Assembly (NCBI GenBank): GCA_031363915.1
Contig: JANLVI010000019.1
Location: 1 to 64,000 of the forward strand
Reading direction: 5' to 3'
Origin: JANLVI01 sp031363915
GTDB lineage: Bacteria > Vulcanimicrobiota > Vulcanimicrobiia > Vulcanimicrobiales > Vulcanimicrobiaceae
DNA length: 64,000 bases
Shown here one piece after another: positions 52,417 through 61,763 of this stretch. The notes beneath the pieces are model-generated. The model saw only the letters and a program-made list of their open reading frames with translations, was not told the DNA's origin and made no database searches. The position numbers were made by a program, and so were the translations under genes. Positions within the stretch are counted from its first letter, which is position 1, and each line of letters starts with the position of its first letter.

Positions 52417-53225
52417 TGCTCGTCGGCGGGGCGTTTACGGTGTTCGTGCTCGGGCTACGGCACGGAGCCGACCCCGATCATCTCGCGGCGATCGATAACG
52501 TCACCCGCAACTCATACGAACGTTCGCCGCGCCTGAGCCGTTTCGTTGGCACCCTCTTCGCCGGCGGCCATACCGTCATGGTGATGGCGATCTCGGTCCT
52601 CGTCGGGCTACTCGGCACGCGTTTTGCCGAACACGGCGCACTGATCGAACGCATCGGGACGTATCTCTCGATCGCCGTCCTCGTCGCGCTCGCGGCGGTC
52701 AATATCCGCTCGCTGCGCCGCGGCGGTACGGGACTCGTGAGTTTCAAGTCGCGCATGCTTCCAAAGCGGCTCCGCGAAGGCACGAGCGCCCTGCTCGCGA
52801 TCCCCATCGGGTTGCTCTTCGGGTTCGGTTTCGAAACGTCGAGCCAGATCGCAACGTACGCGGTCGCGTTCTCGAGCACGTCGGGTGTCGTCGGTGCCGT
52901 GATCGTCGGCGCGATGTTTTGTCTTGGGATGATCGTCACCGATACGCTCGATAGCGTGCTGGTGCATCGCCTCGTCTCGTACCGCCGCGAGACGCTGCCG
53001 CTCGTGATGCGGACCTGGATTTGGTCCGTCACGCTCGTCGCACTCGCCGTCGCGGCATATGAATTCGCGCAAGTCCTGGGGTGGCAGTCGCCTCTCTCGG
53101 ATCTGGCGTTTAGTGCGATTCTCGTACTCGCACTGGTTACGGTTTTTGCCTACGTGTTCGTCAAGACACGGAGCACGGCCGAGCCCATCCCCATGGCACC
53201 CCCCACAGGAGAGGTCATTCCATGA
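52416..53225 (+). CDS. NicO/HoxN-family nickel-cobalt permease
   Basis: 269 residues, start ATG 52416 (or GTG 52413) overlapping the previous stop. The family signature GLRHGADPDHLAAIDNVTR holds the metal-binding H-x4-D-H, and FGFGFETSSQIA is the second signature. Seven to eight membrane segments are predicted. It is the uptake-type NiCoT fold, encoded next to an RcnA-like relative. The stop overlaps the DUF4331 start (ATGA). Confidence 0.85.
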   Translation: MLVGGAFTVFVLGLRHGADPDHLAAIDNVTRNSYERSPRLSRFVGTLFAGGHTVMVMAISVLVGLLGTRFAEHGALIERIGTYLSIAVLVALAAVNIRSLRRGGTGLVSFKSRMLPKRLREGTSALLAIPIGLLFGFGFETSSQIATYAVAFSSTSGVVGAVIVGAMFCLGMIVTDTLDSVLVHRLVSYRRETLPLVMRTWIWSVTLVALAVAAYEFAQVLGWQSPLSDLAFSAILVLALVTVFAYVFVKTRSTAEPIPMAPPTGEVIP

Positions 53226-53995
53226 AAATACAGCGTCTGCTCGGATCGGCAGCGGCCATCGCCGTCGTCGCCTCCGCAGCACTGATCTACAACGTGTTTC
53301 CGGCCCACGGTTCGGACCACCAAGATGCTCCGACTCTCATCGCGCATCCGGCGGCGGATATCACGGACGTGTTCGTGTTCCCGAGTCCGTCGAATCCGGC
53401 GAACGTCGTCCTCGCGATGGACAGCCACCCGCTCATCCCTAAAGGCCAGGGCGCGCTGACGTATTTCGATCCGCAGGTCATGTATCAGTTCAAAATCTCG
53501 CACGCCGCAGCGGGCGTCGAGGATCAGGTTATCCAGTTCAAAGTGAACGGCACCGATCAAAACCAGACGATCACCGTTTACGGTCCGGGCGCACCGAACG
53601 CAACGGGCGTCAACTCGACGTATCTGCCGACGGCGGCAGGCACGGTAACGTACAACCAGAGTGCGACGCTCTCGAACGGCATCCAAGTCTTTGCCGGACC
53701 GCGCGCGGACCCGTTCTACTTCGACCTCTTCCAGTTCTTCAAAATCATCCCCGACCGCAACCAGGCAAATCAGCCAAATCCGCCCGCAGCGACCGCTGGA
53801 TCGTTCAATGGATTCACGACCGCTTTCAATCAGGCGAACAACTCGAGCTGCTCGACCGCTCAGGCGATCGACGCGCTCTCATCGAATAGCTTCAACGTGC
53901 TCTCGCTCGTTGTCGAAGTCCCAAAAACGCTGCTGACAACAACCTCGTCCGTCATTCACGTGTATGCGACGACCAGCACGCAGTCCGGTACGTAG
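53222..53995 (+). CDS. DUF4331 N-terminal half, exported
   Basis: 257 residues. A signal peptide (AAAIAVVASAALIY) is followed by GSDHQDAPTLIAHPAADITDVFVFPSP, the DUF4331 N-terminal signature, and a beta-rich body. Typical DUF4331 proteins have about 450-500 residues in one chain; here the C-terminal half is encoded by the next gene (54007-54639). AGGAGAGG precedes the ATG. Function unknown; DUF4331 proteins are extracytoplasmic. Confidence 0.8.
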   Translation: MKIQRLLGSAAAIAVVASAALIYNVFPAHGSDHQDAPTLIAHPAADITDVFVFPSPSNPANVVLAMDSHPLIPKGQGALTYFDPQVMYQFKISHAAAGVEDQVIQFKVNGTDQNQTITVYGPGAPNATGVNSTYLPTAAGTVTYNQSATLSNGIQVFAGPRADPFYFDLFQFFKIIPDRNQANQPNPPAATAGSFNGFTTAFNQANNSSCSTAQAIDALSSNSFNVLSLVVEVPKTLLTTTSSVIHVYATTSTQSGT

Positions 53996-54006
53996 GAGAC
54001 AAGCAC

Positions 54007-54639
54007 ATGCGTGAACTCATCAAATCCTTCGCCGGAACGCTCACGGCGTTTGCCGGAATCGCCGCCCTCGCAAGTTGCGGCAGCAGCAATCCGACCCAGC
54101 TTCCCGCGGCGGGAGCCAACCAGTACGTGCAGATCGAACGGCTCGCACGTCCGGCCGTCAAAGAACTCTTCCAAAACTACCAGGCCCACGATTCCACGAA
54201 TCGCGCCAATCCGTATAGCGACCCGACGCTCCCGGCCGCGATCACCAGCTTCATGACCGGAACCGCCGGTCGTTCGCCGGCGATCGCAAACGCCGTCCAG
54301 GGCGTGCTTATCCCCGACGAGATCTCTGCCGATCTCTCGCAGAGTGCGGCAACGGCGGCGTACCTGGGCGTCGAGACCGGCGGCGCAACGGGCAACAAGT
54401 TCGGCGGCCGTGGTCCGCTCGATAACGTCATCGACATCTCGCTTGGAGTGGTCTTCGGAAACACCGTCCCTTCACTCTTCCCGACGATTCCCGACGACAA
54501 CAAAGAGAGCCCGTGCCTGACGACGGAAAACGTGCCCGCCACGGTTCCCGGCGCCAACGCGCAATACGCATCGACCGCGCAAATCGGCACGGCGAAGAAC
54601 GAATCAAATACGTTCCCGTATCTCGGGACACCGTACTAG
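54007..54639 (+). CDS. DUF4331 C-terminal half as a separate lipoprotein
   Basis: 210 residues. A signal peptide with lipobox LASC (C24) predicts lipid anchoring. Then YVQIERLARPAVKELFQNY and FGGRGPLDNVIDISLGV match the C-terminal part of DUF4331 proteins. A GGAG ribosome binding site precedes ATG 54007. Halves of 257 and 210 residues add up to one normal protein, so they probably reassemble at the envelope. Confidence 0.75.
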   Translation: MRELIKSFAGTLTAFAGIAALASCGSSNPTQLPAAGANQYVQIERLARPAVKELFQNYQAHDSTNRANPYSDPTLPAAITSFMTGTAGRSPAIANAVQGVLIPDEISADLSQSAATAAYLGVETGGATGNKFGGRGPLDNVIDISLGVVFGNTVPSLFPTIPDDNKESPCLTTENVPATVPGANAQYASTAQIGTAKNESNTFPYLGTPY

Positions 54640-54643
54640 GATC

Positions 54644-55969
54644 GTGCGACCTCAGACCCTGTGGGCAGTAGCAGCGAGCGCGGTAATCGCGCTCGCTGCC
54701 TGGCCCGCCTTCGTCAAAGTCAATGCGGCCCACGCGATGACGCCCGCATCGAGCGCGACGCCGGCGCCGCCAGATCGCGACGATCTGCGTCGCGATGCCA
54801 TCATCTCCGAACTCGAAGCCCAACTGAAAAAAAACGGCCCGAACTATCTTGTACCCCGCCTTCTCTCGGCGCAGTATTTACAGCGTTACCGCGAACGTGG
54901 CGACATCGACGACGTTCTGCGCGCGCAGCACGCCGCACAACTTTCTCTGACCGCGCAAACGCGCGGCAACGTCGCGGGCGACCTCTCGATGGCCGATGCC
55001 CTGCTTACCTTACATCGTTTTCGCGAAGCTCGCGTCTACGTCGACCAAGCCGTACGGAGCGCGCCGACCGAGGATGCCTTCGTCGCCCAAGAAGCATCGC
55101 TCGACCTCGAAACGGGTGACTACGAACGCGCCAAACGCGAACTCACATCCATTTCTGCAAGGGGTCGGGCCGCAGAACCGGTCCGAACGATCGCGTCGCG
55201 CTACAACGAACTTACCGGCAAACTCGCCGAAGGACGCCGCCTGTTGACCGACGTGTCGGCGACCATGGATTCCTATTACGATTTGTCCGCAGAGCGCCGG
55301 GCCTGGTTCCATATGCGCCTGGGCGAAATGGCCTTCGCGGCCGGCGATAGCGATGAAGCGGTCAAAGACGAGCGCGAGGCGCTCGCGATCTTTCCGAACG
55401 ACAGTCGAGCGTTTAACGCGCTCGCGCGAATAGAACTCGCACGCCATAACGAAAAAGCGGCACTCGACGCGGCGACGCGTGGAGCGGCGATCGTCCCGCT
55501 GCCCGAGACGCTCGGCTATCAGTCCGACGCGCAGCGCGCCTTAGGCGACAACGCCGCCGCGGACCGCACGCGCGATGAGATCGAGGCAATCGAGAAGATC
55601 GGCAACGCGCAGCGCGTCAACGACCGGCTGCTGGCGATCTACTACGACGAACACGATCTGAAGCTGGATGACGCCTACGCAATTGCGAAACGCGAACTCG
55701 CCGTGCGCGATGACGTTTTCGCGGAAGACACGCTCGCTTGGGCCGCGGCGAAAATCGGCAAGTGGGACGAAGCTCGCAGCGTGATCCGTAAAGCGCGGCG
55801 CTACGGAACCCAAGACTCCCGCATGTTGTACCATGCCGGTGTGATCGCCCAGCATTTTGGCGATTCCGTCACTGCAAAAACCGCCTTCACCAGCGCCCTT
55901 GCGCTCAATCCGACGTTCCATCCGGCATATGCCGACGATGCGCGAACGCGCTTACGTACGTTGAATTGA
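54644..55969 (+). CDS. Exported tetratricopeptide repeat protein
   Basis: 441 residues, GTG 54644, four bases after the DUF4331 lipoprotein. It has a signal peptide (ASAVIALAAWPAFVKVNAAHA) and at least six TPR-like helix pairs (ADALLTLHRFREARVYVDQA, RLGEMAFAAGDSDEAVKDER, AKIGKWDEARSVIRKA). It should be periplasmic and scaffold the DUF4331 pair or transporters. No enzymatic motif is visible. Confidence 0.78.
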   Translation: MRPQTLWAVAASAVIALAAWPAFVKVNAAHAMTPASSATPAPPDRDDLRRDAIISELEAQLKKNGPNYLVPRLLSAQYLQRYRERGDIDDVLRAQHAAQLSLTAQTRGNVAGDLSMADALLTLHRFREARVYVDQAVRSAPTEDAFVAQEASLDLETGDYERAKRELTSISARGRAAEPVRTIASRYNELTGKLAEGRRLLTDVSATMDSYYDLSAERRAWFHMRLGEMAFAAGDSDEAVKDEREALAIFPNDSRAFNALARIELARHNEKAALDAATRGAAIVPLPETLGYQSDAQRALGDNAAADRTRDEIEAIEKIGNAQRVNDRLLAIYYDEHDLKLDDAYAIAKRELAVRDDVFAEDTLAWAAAKIGKWDEARSVIRKARRYGTQDSRMLYHAGVIAQHFGDSVTAKTAFTSALALNPTFHPAYADDARTRLRTLN

Positions 55970-55972
55970 TAA

Positions 55973-55989
55973 TGTCTACAACGTAAACC
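55973..55989. promoter_or_regulatory. Palindrome-like operator upstream of the TonB receptor
   Basis: TGTCTAC-AAC-GTAAACC matches the 50700 palindrome in 14 of 17 positions: the whole left arm, two of three spacer bases and five of seven right-arm bases. It lies 70 bases before the receptor's TTG start. TTGAAT (55961-55966) 17 bases before TAAACC may be the promoter. Confidence 0.55.
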
Positions 55990-56058
55990 ATCTTCGCGGT
56001 TTGCGCGGCCTTTCTCCGTGGTAGGTAGAGCAACCTTACGGAGCCCGAGGATGAATTC

Positions 56059-58542
56059 TTGCGTTACCCAGCTTTTGCCGTTCCGCTTCTAGCGATCGTG
56101 TTGCTCCTTGCCTGCAGTGCAGTGGCGCGCGCGCAGACGAGCCCCGCCGCGGGGCCGTCCCCAACCGTTCAGGTGGACGCGCCGCTGTCAGTTTACGGTA
56201 CCGTGAGGGGGCCCGATGGAATCGGCCTCGCCGGTGCGACGGTAACGCTCCGCGGTCAGCCGTCCCAGACGGCGATTACCGCTGCCGACGGGAACTTTCG
56301 TTTCGGGAGCGTCGATGCGAGCCCGCATGAATTTCTCGTGACGCTGGCGGGATATGGCGAAGCCCGAGAACACGCCATCACGGTTGATGAACGCGCGGTC
56401 ATCGTGCGTTTGTATCCGGCCATCGCAACCGACGCCGCTCCCACCGCGTGCAAGTCGGCCGTCATCCACGTGCCTGACGCGCCGTGCCTTTCGCCGAATC
56501 TCAAAACGATCGGAAAAGTGCAAACGCGCGGGCGCGCTGAGAATTTGATCGGTACGGCGACATCGGCGGCAGAAGGCTTCGTGGGCCACGCCGAGCTCGC
56601 GAAGCGACCGATCTTACGGCCCGGCGAACTGCTCGAAACGGTTCCCGGGGTCGTCATCTCGCAACATTCAGGCGAAGGCAAAGCTAACCAATACTATTTG
56701 CGGGGATTCAATCTCGACCACGGCACCGACATCGCCGTTACGGTCGGCGGTATTCCGGCGAACATGCGCACGCACGCGCACGGTCAGGGCTATTCCGATA
56801 TCAACTGGCTGATCCCCGAGACGGTCAACTACGTCAACTACCGCAAGGGCACGTACAACGCCGATCAAGGCGACTTTTCCACGGCAGGCGCGGTCAATAT
56901 GGCCTATTTCAATACGCTGCCGCAGAGTATCCTCACGCTGGTTGGCGGACCGCACGGGCAGGCACGATTTTTGCTCGCCGAGTCGCCGACGGTCGGCAAA
57001 AATATGCACCTGCTGTATGCGCTCGAATACGCACACGAAGACAATACGGCCCAAAATCCGGACAACTACCGCAAGTATAACGCGCTGGTCCGATTGAGTC
57101 GCCAGGTCGGGGATTCGTTTTTCGATATTACCGCTCAAGGCTACCAAGCAAAATGGATGTCCTCCGATCAGATCCCACTGCGCGCAGTTCAGCGCGGCGA
57201 CATAAGCCGGTTCGGACAGATCGATCCAACCGATGCCGGTCGTACGCATCGTTACGTCCTCTCCAGCGACTACGCCCGCAGCAGCGAACGGTCTTCGACG
57301 CAGGTGAGTGCGTACGCGCTAGATTACAGCTTGCGTCTATTCTCGGATTTCACGTATTTTTTAAGTGATCCCGTGAATAAAGATCAGTTCGAACAAACCG
57401 ATCAGCGTCTGGTCCTCGGCATCAATGCGAGTCACACGATCCATACCGGAACCGTCGGCGACTACACGATCGGGTATCAGATGCGCAACGACAATATAAC
57501 GCCGGTCGCACTTTACTCAACCGCGGCGCAGAACGTTCTGGCTACGATGCGTATCGACCGCGTCGTCGAAACGAGCAACGCGCTGTATCTGCAGACCGAA
57601 CGCCACCTCACGAAGAATCTCCGCATGACGGCTGGAATTCGAGGCGACATCTACCGCTTCAAAGTTCAAGACATCCGCCCGGAAAATTCGGGAACGATCA
57701 CCGCCGGTATGATCAATCCGAAGCTCGCACTCGCCTATACGGCAAGTCCGAAGACCGAGCTCTACGCAGATTTTGGCACGGGCTTTCACAGTAACGACGC
57801 TCGCGGGGTCTCCGAGCGCGTCGATCCCGGCACCGGCTCGACAACGGATCCCGCTACGGGACAAATCGTCCAGGGCGCAACACCACTGGTGCGTGCGGTG
57901 GGATCGGAACTCGGCGCGCGCTTTTCGTTCGACCAACGACTCCGCAGCACCGTATCGCTGTGGAATCTGCTCCTTGGTTCCGAATTAATTTTTCAAGGTG
58001 ACGCCGGAACGACGTCGCCCGGGCGCCCGAGTCATCGCTCCGGCATCGAACTTGCAAACTTCTGGTCACCGACCCCGGGAACCACATTCGACTTCGACTA
58101 CTCGACGTCGACGGCGAAATTCACGAATATCGATCCGGTCGGCCAGCATATCCCGGGCTCGGTAAAAGATGTGCTCACGTTCGGCGTCACGCGAGACACG
58201 GCCAAAACGTTCGGAAGTATCCGCCTGCGCTATTTCGGTCCGCGACCGCTCATCGAGGACGCGAGCGTTTCCTCAAACCCGACGACGACGATCAGCCTCC
58301 AGGTCGGCATCAAGCCCTCGAAGGGCACCAAGCTACAGTTCGACGTCTTCAACTTGCTCGATACGAAAGCAAGCGACATCGACTACTATTACAACTCCTC
58401 GATCCCAAGTGATCCGACGTACACGAAGCCGGGATATACCGGATCGTGCCCGATCAGCCAGTGCGGCGTAGGCGTTTCGGACGTCCACTTTCACCCCATC
58501 GAACGACGGCTTCTGCGGTTCACGCTGAGCAAGCAATTTTGA
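56059..58542 (+). CDS. TonB-dependent outer-membrane receptor
   Basis: 827 residues, TTG 56059 with GAGG upstream. A signal peptide (LLAIVLLLACSAVARAQ) is followed by a carboxypeptidase-regulatory-like domain (YGTVRGPDGIGLAGATVTLRG), a plug domain (GELLETVPGVVISQHSGEG, YYLRGFNLDHGTDIAV) and a 22-strand-type barrel ending LLRFTLSKQF with a terminal phenylalanine. It imports a metal chelate or similar ligand. Context with NicO transporters suggests nickel or cobalt complexes; the ligand is not determined. Confidence 0.9.
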   Translation: MRYPAFAVPLLAIVLLLACSAVARAQTSPAAGPSPTVQVDAPLSVYGTVRGPDGIGLAGATVTLRGQPSQTAITAADGNFRFGSVDASPHEFLVTLAGYGEAREHAITVDERAVIVRLYPAIATDAAPTACKSAVIHVPDAPCLSPNLKTIGKVQTRGRAENLIGTATSAAEGFVGHAELAKRPILRPGELLETVPGVVISQHSGEGKANQYYLRGFNLDHGTDIAVTVGGIPANMRTHAHGQGYSDINWLIPETVNYVNYRKGTYNADQGDFSTAGAVNMAYFNTLPQSILTLVGGPHGQARFLLAESPTVGKNMHLLYALEYAHEDNTAQNPDNYRKYNALVRLSRQVGDSFFDITAQGYQAKWMSSDQIPLRAVQRGDISRFGQIDPTDAGRTHRYVLSSDYARSSERSSTQVSAYALDYSLRLFSDFTYFLSDPVNKDQFEQTDQRLVLGINASHTIHTGTVGDYTIGYQMRNDNITPVALYSTAAQNVLATMRIDRVVETSNALYLQTERHLTKNLRMTAGIRGDIYRFKVQDIRPENSGTITAGMINPKLALAYTASPKTELYADFGTGFHSNDARGVSERVDPGTGSTTDPATGQIVQGATPLVRAVGSELGARFSFDQRLRSTVSLWNLLLGSELIFQGDAGTTSPGRPSHRSGIELANFWSPTPGTTFDFDYSTSTAKFTNIDPVGQHIPGSVKDVLTFGVTRDTAKTFGSIRLRYFGPRPLIEDASVSSNPTTTISLQVGIKPSKGTKLQFDVFNLLDTKASDIDYYYNSSIPSDPTYTKPGYTGSCPISQCGVGVSDVHFHPIERRLLRFTLSKQF

Positions 58543-58661
58543 TCTAATCGAAGCGCGACGATCTAAATCCGGCCGCGCGGTTGTCCTCAGCAACTCATTC
58601 ACCGAAAATTCTTAGCTCGGCGCTACGCTTGGATGCGTTGAAAGCGCGTCAGGAGCGAATA

Positions 58662-60968
58662 GTGATACATCACCCGACTGCAGTGCACGATCCGGTTTGC
58701 GGTATGGACGTCGATCCGGCCGATTCCGATCAAACGTATGCCCACGACGGGCAGACGTTTCACTTTTGCTCGGTCGGTTGTCGCACCAAATTCATTGCAG
58801 ACCCGACGAAGTTCCTCGAACCGCAGCCCGCAAAACCGGTGGTCGAAGGCGCGATCTACACCTGCCCCATGCATCCGCAGATTCGGCAAATCGGGCCGGG
58901 AAGTTGCCCGATTTGCGGCATGGCACTCGAACCGGTAACGGTTTCCGCCGTCGAACTCCCAAACGAGGAGCTGATCGATATGACGCGCCGCTTTTGGATC
59001 GGCGCCGCACTCGCGTTACCCGTTTTTTTCTTAGAGATGGCAAGCCATATTCCGGCCGTCCACCTCGGCTCGCTCGTGCCGGAACGGGCATCGGTTTGGA
59101 TTCAATTCGTCCTCTCGACACCCGTCGTACTCTGGGCCGGGTGGCCGTTTTTCGTTCGCGCCTGGGCGTCGGTACGCACGCGCAATCTCAACATGTTTAC
59201 GCTCATCGCGCTTGGGACCGGCACCGCATACCTGTATAGTCTAGCCGCAACGTTCGCACCGGGGCTCTTCCCCGCCGGCTTTCGGATGATGGACGGCGTG
59301 GTGCCGGTGTATTACGAGGCTGCAGCCGTCATCACGGTGCTCGTTCTGCTCGGGCAAGTCTTGGAACTGCGCGCGCGCGAGCAAACCGGCGGTGCGATTC
59401 GCGCGCTGCTCAACCTCACACCGAAAAATGCGCGCCGGGTTCGTGCCGACGGCACCGACGAAGACGTCGCGGTCGACACGGTCGTTCGCGGCGATACGCT
59501 ACGCGTGCGCCCGGGCGAAGCCGTCCCCGTCGACGGCGTCGTGCTCGAAGGCCGGAGCGCCGTAGACGAATCGATGGTCACCGGCGAATCGCTGCCCAAT
59601 TCCAAAGCGCCGACCGACAAACTCATCGGCGGCACGATCAACGGCACCGGGTCGCTGCTGATGCGCGCGGAGGCGGTCGGCGCGGACACGATGCTCTCAC
59701 GGATCGTCGCGATGGTCGCCGAGGCGCAGCGCAGTCGCGCACCGATCCAAGAACTCGCCGATACGGTCGCCGGCTATTTCGTCCCGATCGTCTTAGCAGT
59801 CGCTCTGCTCGCTTTTGCGGCGTGGGCGATTTGGGGTCCGCATCCCTCACTTGCGTACGCACTCATCGCAGCTGTGTCCGTCGTCATCATTGCGTGCCCG
59901 TGCGCGCTCGGTCTTGCAACGCCGATGTCGATCAGTGTCGGCGTCGGCAAAGGTGCCAGCGCCGGTATCTTGATAAAATCGGCAGAAGCGCTCCAACGCT
60001 TGGAAAAAGTCGATACGCTGGTCATCGACAAGACGGGGACGCTGACCGAAGGAAAGCCGCGCGTGACGACCGTCATCGCCGCCGCCGGGCAGAGCGAAGC
60101 CTCGATCGTCGGACTCGCTGCAGGCCTCGAGCGGTCGAGCGAACATCCGCTCGCCGCTGCGATCGTTGCAGCTGCGGTCGAACGTTCGATCGCGCTTAGC
60201 GAACCCGCGGATTTTGAATCGATCACCGGAAGAGGCGTCGTCGGAACGATCGACGCGCACGCGCTCGTCCTTGGAAATGCGGCGCTGATGAGCGAACGCG
60301 GCGTCCCGCTCGGTGAGATGGAAGCGCGGGCCGATGCACTTCGGCGCGACGGCGCAACCGCGCTCTACATCAGTATCGACGGCCGCATCGCCGGTGCGAT
60401 CGCAATCGCCGATCCCATTAAGGCAACGACGCCCTCCGCGCTTGCAGACCTGCGCGCGCAGAACATCCACATCGTCATGTTGACCGGCGATAACCGACTC
60501 ACCGCCGAGGTCGTTGCAAAGCAGCTCGGGATCGAAGAATTCCACGCCGACGTTCTTCCCGAAGACAAAGGGCGGATCGTCAAAGAATTGCGGGCGAGCG
60601 GCAAGGTCGTTGCAATGGCGGGCGACGGCATCAACGATGCACCGGCGCTCGCCGCGGCGGACGTAGGCATCGCGATGGGGACGGGGACCGAAGTTGCGAT
60701 CCAGAGCGCGGGTATGACGTTGCTCAAAGGCGATCTTGCCGGAATCGCACGCGCGCGCAAGTTGAGCCGCGCGACGATGCGCAACATTCGTGAGAATCTC
60801 GCCTTCGCGTTTCTCTACAACACGCTCGGCATCCCGATCGCCGCGGGCATTCTCTACCCGGCGTTCGGTCTTCTCTTAAGCCCGGTCATCGCGGCGCTTG
60901 CGATGTCGTTCAGTTCCGTGTCCGTGATCACCAACGCCTTACGACTGCGCGCTCTGCATCTCTCCTAA
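58662..60968 (+). CDS. Copper/silver-translocating P1B-type ATPase
   Basis: 768 residues, GTG 58662 with AGGAG five bases upstream. A YHS domain (VHDPVCGMDVDP) and a heavy-metal-binding domain (YTCPMHPQI, GSCPICGMAL) replace the usual HMA domain. The membrane CPC motif is in IIACPCALGLAT, phosphorylation at DKTGTLTEG and hinge at GDGINDAPAL. It exports Cu(I) or Ag(I) in the manner of SilP/CopA. It ends six bases from the convergent peptidase gene. Confidence 0.92.
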   Translation: MIHHPTAVHDPVCGMDVDPADSDQTYAHDGQTFHFCSVGCRTKFIADPTKFLEPQPAKPVVEGAIYTCPMHPQIRQIGPGSCPICGMALEPVTVSAVELPNEELIDMTRRFWIGAALALPVFFLEMASHIPAVHLGSLVPERASVWIQFVLSTPVVLWAGWPFFVRAWASVRTRNLNMFTLIALGTGTAYLYSLAATFAPGLFPAGFRMMDGVVPVYYEAAAVITVLVLLGQVLELRAREQTGGAIRALLNLTPKNARRVRADGTDEDVAVDTVVRGDTLRVRPGEAVPVDGVVLEGRSAVDESMVTGESLPNSKAPTDKLIGGTINGTGSLLMRAEAVGADTMLSRIVAMVAEAQRSRAPIQELADTVAGYFVPIVLAVALLAFAAWAIWGPHPSLAYALIAAVSVVIIACPCALGLATPMSISVGVGKGASAGILIKSAEALQRLEKVDTLVIDKTGTLTEGKPRVTTVIAAAGQSEASIVGLAAGLERSSEHPLAAAIVAAAVERSIALSEPADFESITGRGVVGTIDAHALVLGNAALMSERGVPLGEMEARADALRRDGATALYISIDGRIAGAIAIADPIKATTPSALADLRAQNIHIVMLTGDNRLTAEVVAKQLGIEEFHADVLPEDKGRIVKELRASGKVVAMAGDGINDAPALAAADVGIAMGTGTEVAIQSAGMTLLKGDLAGIARARKLSRATMRNIRENLAFAFLYNTLGIPIAAGILYPAFGLLLSPVIAALAMSFSSVSVITNALRLRALHLS

Positions 60969-60974
60969 CGACCC

Positions 60975-61760
60975 TCAGCAGTGATGGGACATTAGGTAGG
61001 CGGCGTGGTCGAGGAAAATAAAGTGGCTTGAAATCAGCCCGACGAGCACGACTCCGGCGACGATCGCGGGCCAGACGCTAATATTCGTCGGGCGTCTCCC
61101 GAGCAGAGCACTCAAACGCCACGAAAGAAGCGGCGTGTGCTCGCGCACGGCCGCGCGAACGAGCAGTGCACGATAGCGCTCGACCGTCGCGCCCGCCGTC
61201 TCGCGATCGGCAATCTCTTCGCGACGCGCGTGTCGCCAGCGTTCGAGCGAGCGGAACCCCGGCAACATCAGAAATCGCGTCACGATGCGCCACGCGAAGG
61301 CTTTGTCCGGGTGACGCCGTGCGATGTGGACGAGCTCGTGACGCAGCGTCAGCGCGAGTTCGTCATCACCGAACGAATCGATGAAGCCGCGCGAGATGAA
61401 AATTTCCGTAGCGCCGTTCGCGGTAAAGCAAAACGACTGCGCGACATCGAGATACGCACACGATGGGACGGCGAGTCCGAGCGCGCCCGATTCGCGCGCA
61501 AGAAGCGTGCGCAGCCGCTCCGGCGGCGGGACGGCGAAGCCTGCGAGCTGATCGAGCCGTTCGCGGGCGCGGGCGTCTGAGACGACGACGAGCGCAACGG
61601 AGACGAGTCCGTAGGCAAGGAGAATCTGCGGCATGTACTCGTGCGTGAAGAGCAGCGAGTGGTAGAGCGGATCGATCCCGGAGAGCCAGCAGTAGCGACC
61701 GGCAAAATCGCCGAGCGGAATGAAAAAAATCAGCGGCCAGACGTACCGGATGAACCGCAT
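60975..61760 (-). CDS. M56/M48-like membrane metallopeptidase (BlaR1-like)
   Basis: 261 residues. Membrane segments flank a peptidase domain with the zinc motif RHELVHIARRH (about residue 140) and a downstream EEIADRETAG glutamate. It follows the BlaI-like repressor gene, the usual sensor-protease/repressor pair in which the protease inactivates the repressor. It lacks the extracellular beta-lactam sensor of BlaR1. Confidence 0.82.
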   Translation of the reverse strand: MRFIRYVWPLIFFIPLGDFAGRYCWLSGIDPLYHSLLFTHEYMPQILLAYGLVSVALVVVSDARARERLDQLAGFAVPPPERLRTLLARESGALGLAVPSCAYLDVAQSFCFTANGATEIFISRGFIDSFGDDELALTLRHELVHIARRHPDKAFAWRIVTRFLMLPGFRSLERWRHARREEIADRETAGATVERYRALLVRAAVREHTPLLSWRLSALLGRRPTNISVWPAIVAGVVLVGLISSHFIFLDHAAYLMSHHC

Positions 61761-61763
61761 CGG

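Noticed and set aside
55970..56058. Cobalamin riboswitch before the TonB receptor
   Set aside because: The gap is only 89 bases and lacks the B12-box, so it is too short.
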